Positions 22,701-32,757 of a stretch of DNA of 64,000 nt are shown here, piece after piece. Both the position numbers and the translations under genes were made by a program. The notes under the pieces are model-generated. The model made no database searches. It was not told where the DNA came from and saw only the letters and a program-made list of their open reading frames with translations. Every line of letters starts with the position of its first letter. Position 1 is the stretch's first letter. This DNA comes from Trichopria drosophilae (lineage: Eukaryota > Arthropoda > Insecta > Hymenoptera > Diapriidae), in NCBI GenBank assembly GCA_030407085.1, contig CM059582.1, forward strand, positions 133,942,001-134,006,000, given 5' to 3'.

Positions 22701-23484
22701 ACGGCACAATTGACTTGCCACAGGTCGCAGTCATCTGGAAGAGCATCTAGAAGTAGGCTATTTGCTCTGTCTATTTCTCGTTGTTTAGGCAAAATTTTTG
22801 TTGTCAAATTTTTCCTAAACACGGGTGTCGTGCTGTCATAATGTGGAGCATCTCTCCCAGCACCGCGTACGGGCTCAGTTGTTATTGCCCGCACATCCGG
22901 TACCGGTTGACTGCTGGGAACAACGAAACCCGTCCGCCTCAGATAGGCCACATAATCTCTCAGTTGTTGTTGAGAAAAGCGATCTGCCAGTTCGGGATGC
23001 ATTACTGCAAACCGATTGTGCATTCGCGCCATGTAGCCTCTCTGTTGCGGACAGCTCTCCTCATAGCAGCGCATTAGATCTTGCCTGAGATCCTCCGTCC
23101 ACTGAAATCGTCCGTGGGCATCAGTTGGTCGTCGTCCCGGGACACCTGTTTCGGCTCCTCCACCTCGGGACTGGGCTGCATCCGAAGCAGCCCGATGGTC
23201 AGGAGCCCTGCGCGTTATTTGATGAGTAACCGCAAATACAGGGAGAAGGGTGGTTAGCCCTACTCCCCGTTTTTATGCCTCTCTCGTTTGTCTCTTACCT
23301 CGCCATCCACTGGGGTTGGTTACCCAATCTCTGGCAAGGTTGCTAAGAGTCCAGGTCCCACCGGCTCTAATAAGCACACGTGGAGGTGAGAGTAGGCCAT
23401 TTGGGAAGATAGGCTAAGATGCGGTTTTTTGCATAGCCGCATTGTGTTACGCATCATTCCCTTTGGGCCCCTATTATTATTATT
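19687..23484 (-). mobile_element. R4/Dong-like LINE, copy A
   Basis: A nearly full-length non-LTR element on the minus strand. It starts (5') at about 23479 with GGGGCCCAAAGGGAATGATG right after a (TAA)6 stretch, and ends (3') in a poly-A run (plus-strand poly-T 19687-19722). It carries one long ORF. It is almost identical to copy B, which lies immediately upstream in the element's direction. The 5' leader (23080-23478) and the 3' UTR (19723-19980, with AACCCCCCGTGTGTCGGAC) are shared by both copies. Confidence 0.85.
19982..23074 (-). CDS. R4/Dong-like LINE polyprotein (RT plus restriction-like endonuclease), copy A
   Basis: A 1030-codon uninterrupted frame. In-frame sequence upstream of the first ATG (ending FQWTEDLRQDL before MRCYEES) resembles the Myb-like DNA-binding start of R4 elements, so translation may begin earlier without AUG. 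RT motifs include NHRPITCPNTLYKLFTNIL, motif A WLDYMKAYDST, motif B FQRGVYQGDSLSPLLF and the catalytic FYMDD (near residue 556). The C-terminal PDIVLVDFDDKSIFVIEFSA (around residues 920-945) fits the PD-(D/E)xK endonuclease that nicks the target. Compared with copy B, a net 174 bp (58 codons) is missing at about 20523, in frame, removing the cysteine-rich knuckle before the endonuclease. Frame, RT and endonuclease are otherwise intact, so copy A is young but probably impaired. Confidence 0.9.
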   Translation of the reverse strand: MRCYEESCPQQRGYMARMHNRFAVMHPELADRFSQQQLRDYVAYLRRTGFVVPSSQPVPDVRAITTEPVRGAGRDAPHYDSTTPVFRKNLTTKILPKQREIDRANSLLLDALPDDCDLWQVNCAVYEAASDLVTPRNLTQISGSRQITKRMSQLNGKIRLTRKLASRIQCVIDYLTSGRSFTAKVKKFAQQLRTYYHTLNKLKLLNIKQRLADKIRVMADAKKRLQRREEGIRQNSIFWTNPSNLFKHRIAASSEFPSMAAVEEFWRSIYERTSRLNADTPEIEIFTELCDEVTQQSEDCPPVSALEVKNAITGARNFSSPGWDGINNYWWMKFTSVHQHLAQIFTSYINGDQPIPHWLVEGRTTMIPKSRDLSDPNNHRPITCPNTLYKLFTNILNERIEKSVKPVWQRIVEQRGCKTGVSGCKDNLLIDRCVCEDAVQYKRNLSIAWLDYMKAYDSTSHELLSLLLKRLHVHPNIVRIVEDLMPLWKTRFVMTSGKRRTMSRLVQFQRGVYQGDSLSPLLFCISLLPLSVALRKSQGYMCGPSGERVHKITHLFYMDDLKLYASGEDQLHRSLNIALTYSRDIGMEFGLDKCAVVHLHRGRSGSHNNDMELVNGNVIRHLSAEEAYTYLGVPQRDVQDVQAAKTTIIKKYRRIHRQIWSSELTGRNKVAATNMLAVSPVLYSFGALKWNVDELRDLDRSTRKMICMQRSLHPRSSVERLYLPRNMGGRGLLSLECMHDRLVLETACDVINRTEDPLMMLVHQHEIQGKGAFLYNAAERAARYLGLVFNVGCSGAQEAESVINLCRVRLRANIRKEQLRMLEGRHIDKPLHGQFFRNVQQLGLSAEMTFVCPMYAVSAYIERHNAALRVLYYHLRSTYGTDATPVLPYVPTDIESVVGNESCRIYWNYSFPTSRQISANKPDIVLVDFDDKSIFVIEFSAPAETHIVSKEDEKRMKYQELLFEIRKLYRGFKIKLVVLIIGVLGGMRPTFLQNIRSIPACREHANSIAGRMQKSVLLGSLRLLRSHEIL

Positions 23485-23528
23485 ATTATTTTGTTTGTTT
23501 GTTTGTTTTTTTTTTTTTTTTTTTTTTT
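23460..23528. repeat. Junction of the two R4-like copies: poly-A, (CAAA)n and (TAA)n
   Basis: On the minus strand copy B ends in a poly-A run (23505-23529), followed by about four CAAA units (23492-23507) and six TAA units (23475-23491), then the first base of copy A. The order tail - CAAA - TAA - new 5' end shows head-to-tail placement with TAA repeats right at the 5' junction. Confidence 0.85.
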
Positions 23529-23784
23529 TGACGGGGGGGGGAAATGCATTAGACACCATAGGGGGTTGAAGATGTTGTGTAACCCCCCGTGTGTCGGACT
23601 CCCTCACCGTTGATGTTAACGGCAAGGTTTACCGACTAAAACCCTAACCTCCCTTGGCCCTCCAGAATCCACGTGTGCAGTCTGCAGTAGAAAAGTGGCT
23701 CCGATATCCATCTCCTCCGCTGCAGACTGCACCGGGCCATTTCGTTTGCAACTGTAACCACTCCCTCTACCATTAGGTAAGTGG

Positions 23785-26700
23785 TTACAGGATCTCGTGT
23801 GACCTCAGTAGACGGAGAGATCCCAGTAGCACTGCTTTCTGCATTCGGCCTGCGATGGAATTTGCATGTTCTCGACAGGCCGGAATGCTTTTGATGTTTT
23901 GGAGGAAAGTTGGTCTCATTCCTCCCAGCACTCCAATTATCAGCACGACGAGCTTGATTTTGAATCCTCGATACAGTCTGCGAATCTCGAACAGGAGTTC
24001 CTGATATTTCATCCGTTTTTCGTCCTCTTTGCTGACTATATTTGTTTCTGCTGGTGCAGAAAACTCGATGACGAAGATGGATTTATCATCGAAGTCAACA
24101 AGGACGATGTCAGGCTTATTGGCTGATATTTGCCTGCTCGTCGGGAATGAGTAATTCCAGTATATTCGGCAAGACTCATTCCCGACTACGGATTCAATAT
24201 CAGTGGGGACGTACGGCAAAACTGGGGTTGCATCAATACCATAAGTGCTGCGAAGATGGTAATACAGCACTCGAAGAGTCGCATTGTGACGTTCGATGTA
24301 TGCTGAAACTGCATATATTGGACATGCTGCCAAAAGACGCATTAGTGTCTCAGCATGACATCTACACAATCTACAAAGCGTACTCTGTACCGCCTGGTGT
24401 AAGATGTTCTGGCGGTACGCTAAAGTATTGATGACCCCATCCTGGCACGCGAAGATAAAACCCTCGGTCTCGGATTTCAAGCCGGCTGATCTTAAGAAGG
24501 AGAAGGTCATCTCTGCCGACAAGCCAAATTGTTGGACATTTCGAAAGAATTGTCCATGCAACGGCTTGTCGATATGCCTTCCCTCCAACATACGGAGTTG
24601 TTCCTTCCGTATGTTAGCCCTGAGACGCACTGGGCACAGATTGATGACTGATTCAGCCTCCTGTGCACCACTACGTCCCACGTTGAAAACCACACCGAGG
24701 TTTCGCGCCGCTCGTTCCGCCGCGTTGTACAAAAACGCCCCCTTACCCTGAATTTCATGCTGATGTACTAGCATCATCAGGGGATCCTCCGTTCGATTAA
24801 TCACGTCGCAAGCTGTTTCGAGGACCAATCGGTCATGCATACACTCCAGGCTTAAAAGGCCACGACCTCCCATATTTCGGGGCAAATACAGTCGTTCCAC
24901 GGAAGATCTTGGATGCAAACTGCGTTGCATACAAATCATCTTCCGTGTGCTTCGGTCAAGATCCCTTAGCTCGTCAACGTTCCACTTCAGTGCTCCAAAA
25001 GAATAGAGCACTGGTGATACGGCCAACATATTCGTGGCTGCCACCTTATTTCTCCCAGTCAATTCTGATGACCAGATCTGACGGAGAATGCGCCGGTATT
25101 TCTTAATGATCGTGGTTTTAGCAGCCTGCACATCCTGGACATGCCTTTGAGGTATGCCCAGGTATGTGTAGGCTTCTTCGGCGCTAAGGTGGCGGATGAC
25201 ATTTCCGTTGACGAGCTCCATATCGTTGTTATGGGAGCCTGACCTTCCTCTGTGCAAATGAACGACTGCACACTTGTCCAATCCGAATTCCATACCGATA
25301 TCTCTCGAGTATGTGAGTGCGATGTTCAGAGATCGATGTAATTGATCTTCGCCTGATGCGTATAATTTAAGATCATCCATATAGAAAAGATGGGTGATCT
25401 TATGTACACGTTCACCAGACGGTCCACACATGTACCCTTGAGATTTCCGGAGAGCAACGGATAGAGGCAATAGTGAGATGCAGAAGAGCAGAGGACTCAG
25501 AGAATCTCCCTGATAGACACCTCTTTGGAATTGAACCAGTCTAGACATGGTTCGACGCTTGCCCGATGTCATGACAAAGCGTGTTTTCCAAAGAGGCATC
25601 AGGTCTTCTACAATTCTCACTATGTTTGGGTGGACATGAAGGCGTTTGAGCAACAAGCTTAAAAGCTCGTGCGATGTTGAGTCATACGCCTTCATGTAAT
25701 CCAGCCAGGCTATCGACTGGTTACGCTTGTACTGGACTGCGTCCTGACAAACACACCTGTCGATAAGCAAGTTGTCCTTGCAGCCGGATACACCCATTTT
25801 GCAGCCTCGTTGTTCTACTATCCGTTGCCACACCGGTTTCACGGATTTCTCAATACGTTCGTTCAAGATGTTAGTGAACAATTTGTATAACGTATTGAGA
25901 CACGTGATCGGTCTATGGTTTCTCGGATCGGACAAGTCTCCCTATTTTGGGATCAGTGTCGTTCGGCCCTCCAGCAGCCAGTGCGGAATGGGTTGGTCTC
26001 CATTTATATAAGAGGTGAATATTCGGGCTAGGTGTTGATGGACAGAAGTGAACTTCTTCCACCAATAGTTGTTAATTCCATCCCAGCCCGGCGAGGAGAA
26101 ATTCCTCGCTCCTGTGATGGCATTTTTCACCTCTAATGCACTGACGGGTGGGCAATCTTCACTTTCTTGTGTGACTTCGTCGCACAACTCGGTGAAGATT
26201 TCAATACCTGGAGTGTCTGCATTCAGCCCAGATGTTTTCTCGTAGATGCTCCCCCAGAATTCCTCAACTGTGGTCATCGACGGAAACTCGCTTGAGGCTG
26301 CGATACGATGTTTGAAGAGGTTGGAAGGATTCGTCCAAAATATTGCATTTTGTCGAATTCCATCCTCCCGTCTTTGCAGCCTCTTTTTGGCATCCGCCAA
26401 AACCCGAATTTTATCAGCCAAACGTTGCTTGATGTTGAGCAACTTCAGCTTGTTCAGTGTGTGATAGTACGTCCGCAGTTGTTGTGCGAACTTCTTGACT
26501 TTAGCCGTAAATGAACGGCCAGATGTTAAATAGTCGATCACACACTGAATTCGGGAAGCGAGTTTCCGTGTCAGTCGAATCTTGTCGTTCAATTGAGACA
26601 TGCGTTTTGTAATCTGCCGACTCCCCGATATCTGTACCAGATTTCGCGGAATCACCAGATCACTTGCAGCCTCGTAAACGGCACAATTGACTTGCCACAG

Positions 26701-27051
26701 GTCGCAGTCATCTGGAAGAGCATCCAGAAGTAGGCTATTTGCTCTGTCTATTTCTCGTTGCTTAGGCAAAACTTTCGTTGTTAAATTCTGCCTAAACACG
26801 AGTGTCGTGCTTTCATAATGTGGAGCATCTCTCTCAGCACCGCGTACGGGCTCAGTTGTTATTGCCCGCACATCCGGTACCGGTTGACAGCTGGGAACAA
26901 CGAAACCCGTCCGCCTCAGATAGGCCACATAATCTCTCAGTTGTTGTTGAGAAAAGCGATCTGCCAGTTCGGGATGCATTACTGCAAACCGACTGTGCAT
27001 TCGCGCCATGTAGCCCCTCTGTTGCGGACAGCTCTCCTCGTAGCAGCGCAT
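23785..27051 (-). pseudogene. R4/Dong-like LINE polyprotein, copy B, with one in-frame stop
   Basis: The same protein as copy A but 1088 codons long, interrupted once by TAG at 25942-25944; copy A has TCG (serine) there, just before the RT fingers block. The upper part (25945-27051) has the N-terminal DNA-binding and basic linker region. The lower part has RT (motif A WLDYMKAYDST, catalytic FYMDD), a cysteine knuckle and the PD-(D/E)xK endonuclease. The knuckle reads C-x2-C ... ETLMRLLAAC (24322-24375): the two first cysteines and the last are present, but the usual histidine position is arginine (CGT, one base from CAT). Protein identity to copy A is very high by eye, so the two copies are of similar recent age. 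Confidence 0.88.
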
Positions 27052-27448
27052 TAGATCTTGTCTGAGATCCTCCGTCCACTGAAATCGTCCGTGGACATTA
27101 GCTGGTCGTCGTCCCGGGACACCTGTTTCGGCTCCTCCACCTCGGGACTGGGCTGCATCCGAAGCAGCCCGATGGTCAGGAGCCCTGCGCGTTGCATTGC
27201 TTGTAACCGCAAATACAGGGAGCAGGGTGGTTAGCCCTACTCCCCGTTGTTATGCCTCTCTCGTTTGTCTCTTACCTCGCCATCCACTGGGGTTGGTTAC
27301 CCAATCTCTGGCAAGGTTGCTAAGAGTCCAGGGCCCACCGGCTTTAATAAGCACACGTGGAGGTGAGAGTAGGCCATTTGGGAAGATAGGCTAAGATGCG
27401 GCTTTTTGCATAGCCGCATTGTGTTACGCATCATTCCCTTTGGGCCCC

Positions 27449-27518
<70 letters not shown>
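27449..27518. repeat. (TTA/TAA)n microsatellite at the 5' end of R4-like copy B
   Basis: About 23 perfect TAA units (minus-strand sense) separate gypsy RT sequence from the first base of copy B. Copy A has its own shorter TAA stretch at the equivalent place. R4/Dong relatives are known for insertion at TAA repeats, which fits. Confidence 0.9.
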
Positions 27519-28518
27519 GCATCTTTCCTCGTTATTTTATTAATATCCCGGAAGTCGACGCAATATCGAAACGTCCCATTCGACTTCCGGACAATAACGG
27601 GATTACTCATCCAGGGGCTCGCAGAACGCTTGATGACGCCGCCGCTCAGCATCTCATCGACTGCGCCCTGGGCCACCTTCAACATGTAGGGGGAAAGGAG
27701 ACGAGCCTTCTGTCGAATAGGGGGATGGCCCTGTACGTCAATGGTATGTTGCGTGAGGCGCGTTACACCGTTCGTAGGAGTCCTATTCGCGGGATAATAG
27801 CGGTTGAGCAGCCTCCTTAGCCGGGGAGCGGCTTCTTTGGAGGGGGGAACCAAGCCAGCGCACTCATTTACTGCGTGGGCTATTAACGGAATACCGGCGT
27901 CCGTTAGCAAGTGGGAGGTGCCTACCCGACTACTCCACAAATTGCCATCGGTATCTAACTTGAGACCGAATAGCCGCATGAAATCCATGCCAATGCACAT
28001 GCATAGTGGATAGGGGCAACCCGCATGTCATAATTCTTGGTTTGACCATCGAGAGTAATCACGAGGGTAACGACGCCGTTTAGGGGGACTACCGCCCCAT
28101 TCGCGACTTTAACTTGCTCTTCACTGGGTCTAAGGAACAGGGAGACGATCTCGTGACATGCAATCCCTAAATATGATCGCGAAGCTCCCGTATCTACAAG
28201 AGCCCTTATAACATTTCCGTTTAAGGCGAGACGTACGTGGGGACGCGGATCTGAGTCTACAATCCCAAGATTATTTTCACATGAACCAATTGACGCAAAT
28301 CTTTTACTTGTTGCGATGGGAGTACGAAGGGTGGAAAACCGCTGTACGGCAGCCGAATAACCCGTAAGCGCGGTCTTCATATCGGCAGCTTTCCTAGCCG
28401 TAGCATGCGACTGAGTGGGGCGTGAAGACCGATGTGCTAGGGCGGACTCGGGGATCCCGTCGCCTCCTTTAGCAGTTTCCCGACCTTTTACGCGCGCACG
28501 CCGGACAATTATTCGCAT
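27515..28518 (-). pseudogene. Ty3/gypsy protease and N-terminal reverse transcriptase
   Basis: The right part (27955-28518) encodes the retroviral-type aspartic protease with ALVDTGASRSYLG (near 28175-28215), which cuts the polyprotein, and a following strand VVTLVITLDGQ. A frameshift at about 27980 leads to the RT start. There the pre-finger linker ends with RQKARLLSPYMLKVAQGAVD, then GGVIKRSASPWMSNPVIVRK and the fingers block GTFRYCVDFRDINKITRKDA. After the final alanine codon at 27519 the frame enters (TAA)n and the R4-like insertions. The matching continuation is found across the insertion at about 19690, where a PLL-type codon run restarts the RT. Confidence 0.88.
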
Positions 28519-29700
28519 CCCGGCCTGGGTAGCCGCAGATGCGACAGAAGTATCCCAATGGGTGAGGGCACTCGCGATACACGTGACCCGACTGCTTGCA
28601 ATTATAACAGCGGACGGGATTAAGTGCCGGAGGTGGATGCTCCTTCGGCGCCACGTCCATTAGACGAGGTAGCCTTTGGAACTGGGGCGTACGAGGGGTC
28701 CCGGAAGGTTGGCGCGGCGTGGGGGGTTGTACCGAACGGGGTTGTTTGTGCCATCGAACACCGGACATCGACAAGCTGGGGTTGAATGATCCTCCGGCCT
28801 GTGACGCAGTGCCATCGGCGCGATGAGAGGAGTGGGGGTGTCCGACCAGAGTGCTATTATAAAGAGGTTGGTGAGGCGATAGATCGTAAGTTAGATCTGA
28901 CGGGAAGTGCACGTTCGACGAACCCGTGGTTGAGCGACGAGGGAGTGGGAGGGGGGGGGGGGGGTGGCGCGTGGCCATTGGACGAAAGGGGTCCACCTGA
29001 CGCGAGTCGAAATTATCACGAGGTGGTGGACCGAAAATTCCCGCCCGTGAGGTCTGCGGCACATCCTGTGTCCCATACGAGACAGCACTCGGTCGGAAAG
29101 ACTCAGGGGCCGACTGGGTCGGGTCTCGTAACCCACCTTGTGCAGGGTCATTCCCGAATAACATATTCGAAGGGTTATAACCGTTCACGGCCCGAACTTC
29201 TGGTTGAGGATCGTCCTCCCGGCGGTCGTCGCGAGGGGGGGGGGCGGGTCGACGGGCGCGTGATTGATCCTCCCGGCTGGGCGCATCGAGGTGTCCTCCG
29301 TCGGAAACCGAAAACTCTCCTCCTCCCCAAACGAGATCGGGTCCCGATAGTAGGCGCGTGATCGGTCCGACGGTAATTCGTGGGTGGGGAACGCGAAAGC
29401 TCCTAGGCGAGACGTCGGCTGAGGTTCCGCGTAACCCGGGTAGGTCGCATTTATGGACTCACCCAATACGGTCACTATTATGGGGTAACCGACAGCTTCG
29501 GACAATGTGTAGGGGGGTTGGTCACCGCGCCCATCGGCACTGGCGTCCCGCTCGACTGGGGTATCCGGGAATCGCCACAAAATGGTGTACCGCACCAGCC
29601 GATCCCGGATTACCTCTACTGTTCCGGAGATCAGGAGCTCGGCCTTATCCCATCGGCCGATAAGGTCGCGTAGATCGATTATTCTGTCAATCTCCGCTTG
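28469..29700 (-). pseudogene. Ty3/gypsy Gag region with zinc knuckles
   Basis: The 3' part (28469-29188) is proline- and arginine-rich and ends in two knuckles, CYNCKQSGHVYREC (CCHC) and CRICGYPGRDANNCP, which bind element RNA during packaging. A frameshift near 29185 joins it to the frame 29185-29595, whose start MRYTILWRFPDTPVERD could be capsid-like. Stops lie further upstream (29600-29700). Poly-G runs on the plus strand (28949-28963, 29236-29245) fall in this region and may be where frames slip. The frame continues into the protease with only a short overlap. Confidence 0.75.
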
Positions 29701-29779
29701 TATTGCCGAGATTTGGTTGAGGCTGGCTATGTGTCGCCCCGCCGTGCAGGCAGTAACCGCAGAAAGGGTTGGCCTCTAG

Positions 29780-30477
29780 CGGGCCGTGGCGACGTTAGAA
29801 AGGTTCTCTGAACCAACAGAAACATCAAGGCAGGCAGCTTGTTGCTAATAAATGTGGTAGCTGACTTGTTGTATATCTTTTTTAAGTGTGCACAACCAGC
29901 GGTGCTGGCGCATCACTAAAATTTGGCCCCATTCCCCCATGGGGGGGGGGGGTGTTTTAAACCCGAACGGGAGGCAAGACACCTTAAATAACTGCACTCA
30001 GTTCGAGATTCTACATCGATTTGCCGGATTCGTAAATCGAACGGCCTGCGGTCCAACTTATGCAAAAACGAATACGAAGCTCAAATTTAGCAAAAAAATA
30101 ACTCGGCTTCGCTGATATTGGTTCAAAACCGGATATCCGTAATGTCCGGCGCCAAGGGGACGTGTTACACACGTTACAAAAAAAATAAAGGAAAGAAAAT
30201 GCAATTAAGGCCTCCGCGGACTGATAGCCAAAAGCCCTTAAAATAGGCGCAAAATAAGAGCAAGAGCAAAAGCAACAACAACAAAATCAAAAAGGGGGGG
30301 GGGGGGAATTCCCCAGATTCCAAAGCTTTTTATTTACAGAGGCGCGCTACAGTTATCTTTCATAGTCGACACCTAAACAACGGTTGCAATAGTGCAAACC
30401 GCGAAGGATAGGGGATCGCGCATCGCGACAGGACGGGTGTGCTAGAAAATGTTTCGAGTTGCCGCACTGGTACATCC
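29780..30477. other. Gypsy leader region without genes
   Basis: No long open frame. It contains G runs at 29940-29952 (next to a CCCCCATGGGGG palindrome) and 30293-30306, and an AGCAA/CAACAA-rich patch at 30260-30285. Confidence 0.4.
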
Positions 30478-31075
30478 AATATATGCTAGTTAAATTATTC
30501 AAATTAAAATGCGAAAATACACGGTCACTGTACTTGATTTTGGTTGTGGAAAATATTTATTTTTCATCCACAAGAACTTCTTATGAAGTCATATAGAATG
30601 AAAATTCAACAATCTATTAAATGTTTTTTCTTGGGTTAGTAAAAATGTATTATAAATGTTAAAAGGAATGATATGAGTGATTTTATAAAATAAACTGATT
30701 TTGACATTTTTTAGGTGTTTAAATCTTTGGTTAAAATCAGAAATCTCCAAATTAAGGAGCGACCACTGCAATTTACTACGTAAATTTTGGAATTGCTTAT
30801 TCGAAATGTATGAATAGAACCGTTCATTTTTAGGTTGTATAAATTGTAAATCCGGAGGAAGGATTCTGTGTTTTACGACACATTAATAGAAAAATTGTTT
30901 GATTTAATAATTTTGGCAAAGTCGTCGAAACGTGCATCCATTCCTTTAAGAGGTAAACCGCCTTATTTCCAAAATATATCAAGTATAGTGACCGTGTATT
31001 TTCGCATTTTAATTTGAATAATTTAATTTTATCGCCGGTCGAGAAAATTTTGATGTATTAAATATATGCTAGTTA
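30478..31075. mobile_element. Small TIR-bearing insertion flanked by a 15 bp direct repeat
   Basis: The 15-mer AATATATGCTAGTTA occurs at 30478-30492 and 31061-31075. Between them lie inverted repeats of about 47 bp (30493-30539 and 30978-31024) sharing TTTTCGCATTTTAATTTGAA and GACCGTGTA. About 36 bp (31025-31060) lie between the right inverted repeat and the right direct repeat. The inside has a 60-codon minus-strand frame (30589-30771) of unknown kind. The direct repeat looks like a target duplication, long for a typical cut-and-paste element. Confidence 0.6.
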
Positions 31076-32330
31076 TATTAATTATCCCATTACATATGAA
31101 ATCAATCGAAATTTATTTCGACTCAATCGCAAGAGCTGCGTGTCCATGTATGGTTTTGCTGCAGGGAGAGGGGGGAATCCTGAACCTGAGATCGCGAAAG
31201 TCGTTATCTATTTCCCCGTTAAAACGTTTTCAATTGAATGTAACAAACTAACTTAACTCTTACGGGAGATTTGCGATTAAATCGAAAGTGGGACACAACC
31301 TCAAAATTAATTGAACTTAGACTTCGATCCTCACTATTGTGAGACAAATTAAAATTTTTCGGAAGTTTTCTAGAATTAAACTGAATCTGGAAAACTAGAT
31401 CGGAATTGAAAGGAAAGTTTATTTTGATAAAAAGAATTCTAAATTCCGTACTGGACTCTAATTAGCGAATTAATATTTAAGTTTCAAATTACTAAATATT
31501 ATAAACGAGCGTTGAAAAATAACTGGAAAAGTACGTCATTTATTTCCCGGTATTTTCAAACATTAGTTATTCCAGGGACGCCAACACTTTCTTAGTCCAA
31601 CGTGGTTGTCGGCCCGTAGGAGGATCCGGGGGGAAGACCATAGAGAGAATAATAAATGCTGAAAAGGTAAACACAAGTATACATTCCTATTATTCATGCA
31701 ACGAACCATTACAATCATAAATCCGCATCGCAATATTCAGGGAGGTCGGTTGGGAAGAAACGTAAACAAGGTCGTTCCCGATAACTTCTCGGAATATGCC
31801 GAAAGGAATCTATTGTTTACTGACGAAATTTACGGCTTTGTTATTGTTTCCAAAGCTTGCACATAAATTACTAGAAATTAACTTTATTTATTTTCGAAGT
31901 TGTTTTCAATTTCTGAAAGGTGATTATCTTTATGATATACAATTTCGAAGTACGAGTAGCAATTAATTATTTCTAAACGGTGCAAATTCAAACTCAAAAA
32001 TTATTTGTACGATTTTTGAACATGAAAAACGACTTAAAATCAAAGCACAAAAAAGAGAAAATAGATTTAATAATCTCCCGAAACTCAAAATATTACTAGT
32101 GGGAGTTCGGGACAACAAGGCGTGCGTCGTATGACGTCACGCTATCTCCAGGCCAGCTTAGGGTATCGCAACACTTATTGATAGAGGAAGAGGAGTAGCG
32201 AAGGAAATTCAAATGAAGGAAAAGGAGATACATTAAATCTAAGTATTCTCTTTTCTCAATAACTAATATGCTTAGTACTAATGGTTACGCCAAGGAAAAA
32301 GGGGGGGGGGCGAATGATACGGTCGGAGCT
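31076..32330. other. Non-coding stretch beside the right LTR-like repeat
   Basis: AT-rich, no recognisable gene. A primer-site-like word on the minus strand (TGGCGTCCCTGGAA, near 31568-31582) is not next to a detectable LTR end, so I do not call it. A run of ten to eleven G occurs at 32300-32310. Confidence 0.4.
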
Positions 32331-32748
32331 GGAAGTGTCTACCGCACTACACATGATTCCTCGCAAAAGGGGGAGTATTATAGGAATGGTGGCTCCATGG
32401 GCGACTTACGGGTCGCTGGACGTTCGTCTTGAAGGTGGGTGATGGATATCCCGGAAGAATGGTGTCTTCCGGAGTAGGCCGGGGACGTCGTCTTCTCCTG
32501 TCGTATGGAGGAGCCGTTGGACCCTGGAGCGCGTTCGCCTCCGGTTGGTGGGGTCCCGGGTCTTCAGAGAGTAAGTGCTGGCACAATAGTCCACAGGGGC
32601 ACTCAACTTCGTTGCACGATATTGCCACGAGATACTTCCTACTCGCGTACCGTTTACGTTGTCCGCACTAGAGGTCCGGGTGATTCTTGCGCGGTGCACG
32701 AGAGGCAACCAGATACTTCGAACTGGCGTTCGAAGCGCGATCGTCTCC
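32331..32748 (-). repeat. LTR-like direct repeat, right copy, truncated
   Basis: Matches 13761-14177 with roughly 16 differences by eye. It ends abruptly at GCGATCGTCTCC and is replaced by the C-rich array. In a minus-strand gypsy this would be the inner part of the 5' LTR, with its outer (promoter) part lost. Confidence 0.65.
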
Positions 32749-32757
32749 GTTGATCCC

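Larger units (their letters stand above)
23500..27518 (-). mobile_element. R4/Dong-like LINE, copy B
   Basis: Full-length sister of copy A on the minus strand. Its 5' end is at about 27448 (GGGGCCCAAAGGGAATGATG), directly preceded by about 23 TAA units (27449-27517). Its 3' end is a poly-A run at 23505-23529. The (TAA)n sits directly against gypsy RT sequence at 27519, so the pair inserted into the gypsy coding frame. Confidence 0.85.
13761..32748 (-). mobile_element. Decayed Ty3/gypsy LTR retrotransposon carrying nested LINEs
   Basis: Minus-strand gag (28469-29700), protease and RT start (27515-28518), RT, RNase H (18600-19690) and integrase (17087-18470) lie in gypsy order between two ~417 bp direct repeats. 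About 7.8 kb of R4-like LINE sequence splits the RT. After removing it, the coding part is about 4.9 kb, the usual gypsy size. Many frameshifts and stops show it is inactive. A long segment between the right repeat and gag (29780-32330) and another between integrase and the left repeat (14178-17080) hold no recognisable genes. I found no envelope-like gene and no clear primer binding site. The LTR interpretation of the end repeats is inference. Confidence 0.75.

Noticed and set aside
20063..27065. Plus-strand open frames of 60-130 codons across the R4-like elements
   Set aside because: They overlap the clear minus-strand polyprotein and have no independent motifs.
31568..31582. TGGCGTCCCTGGAA as a gypsy primer binding site
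   Set aside because: No LTR end lies next to it, and the detected LTR-like repeat begins 750 bp away.
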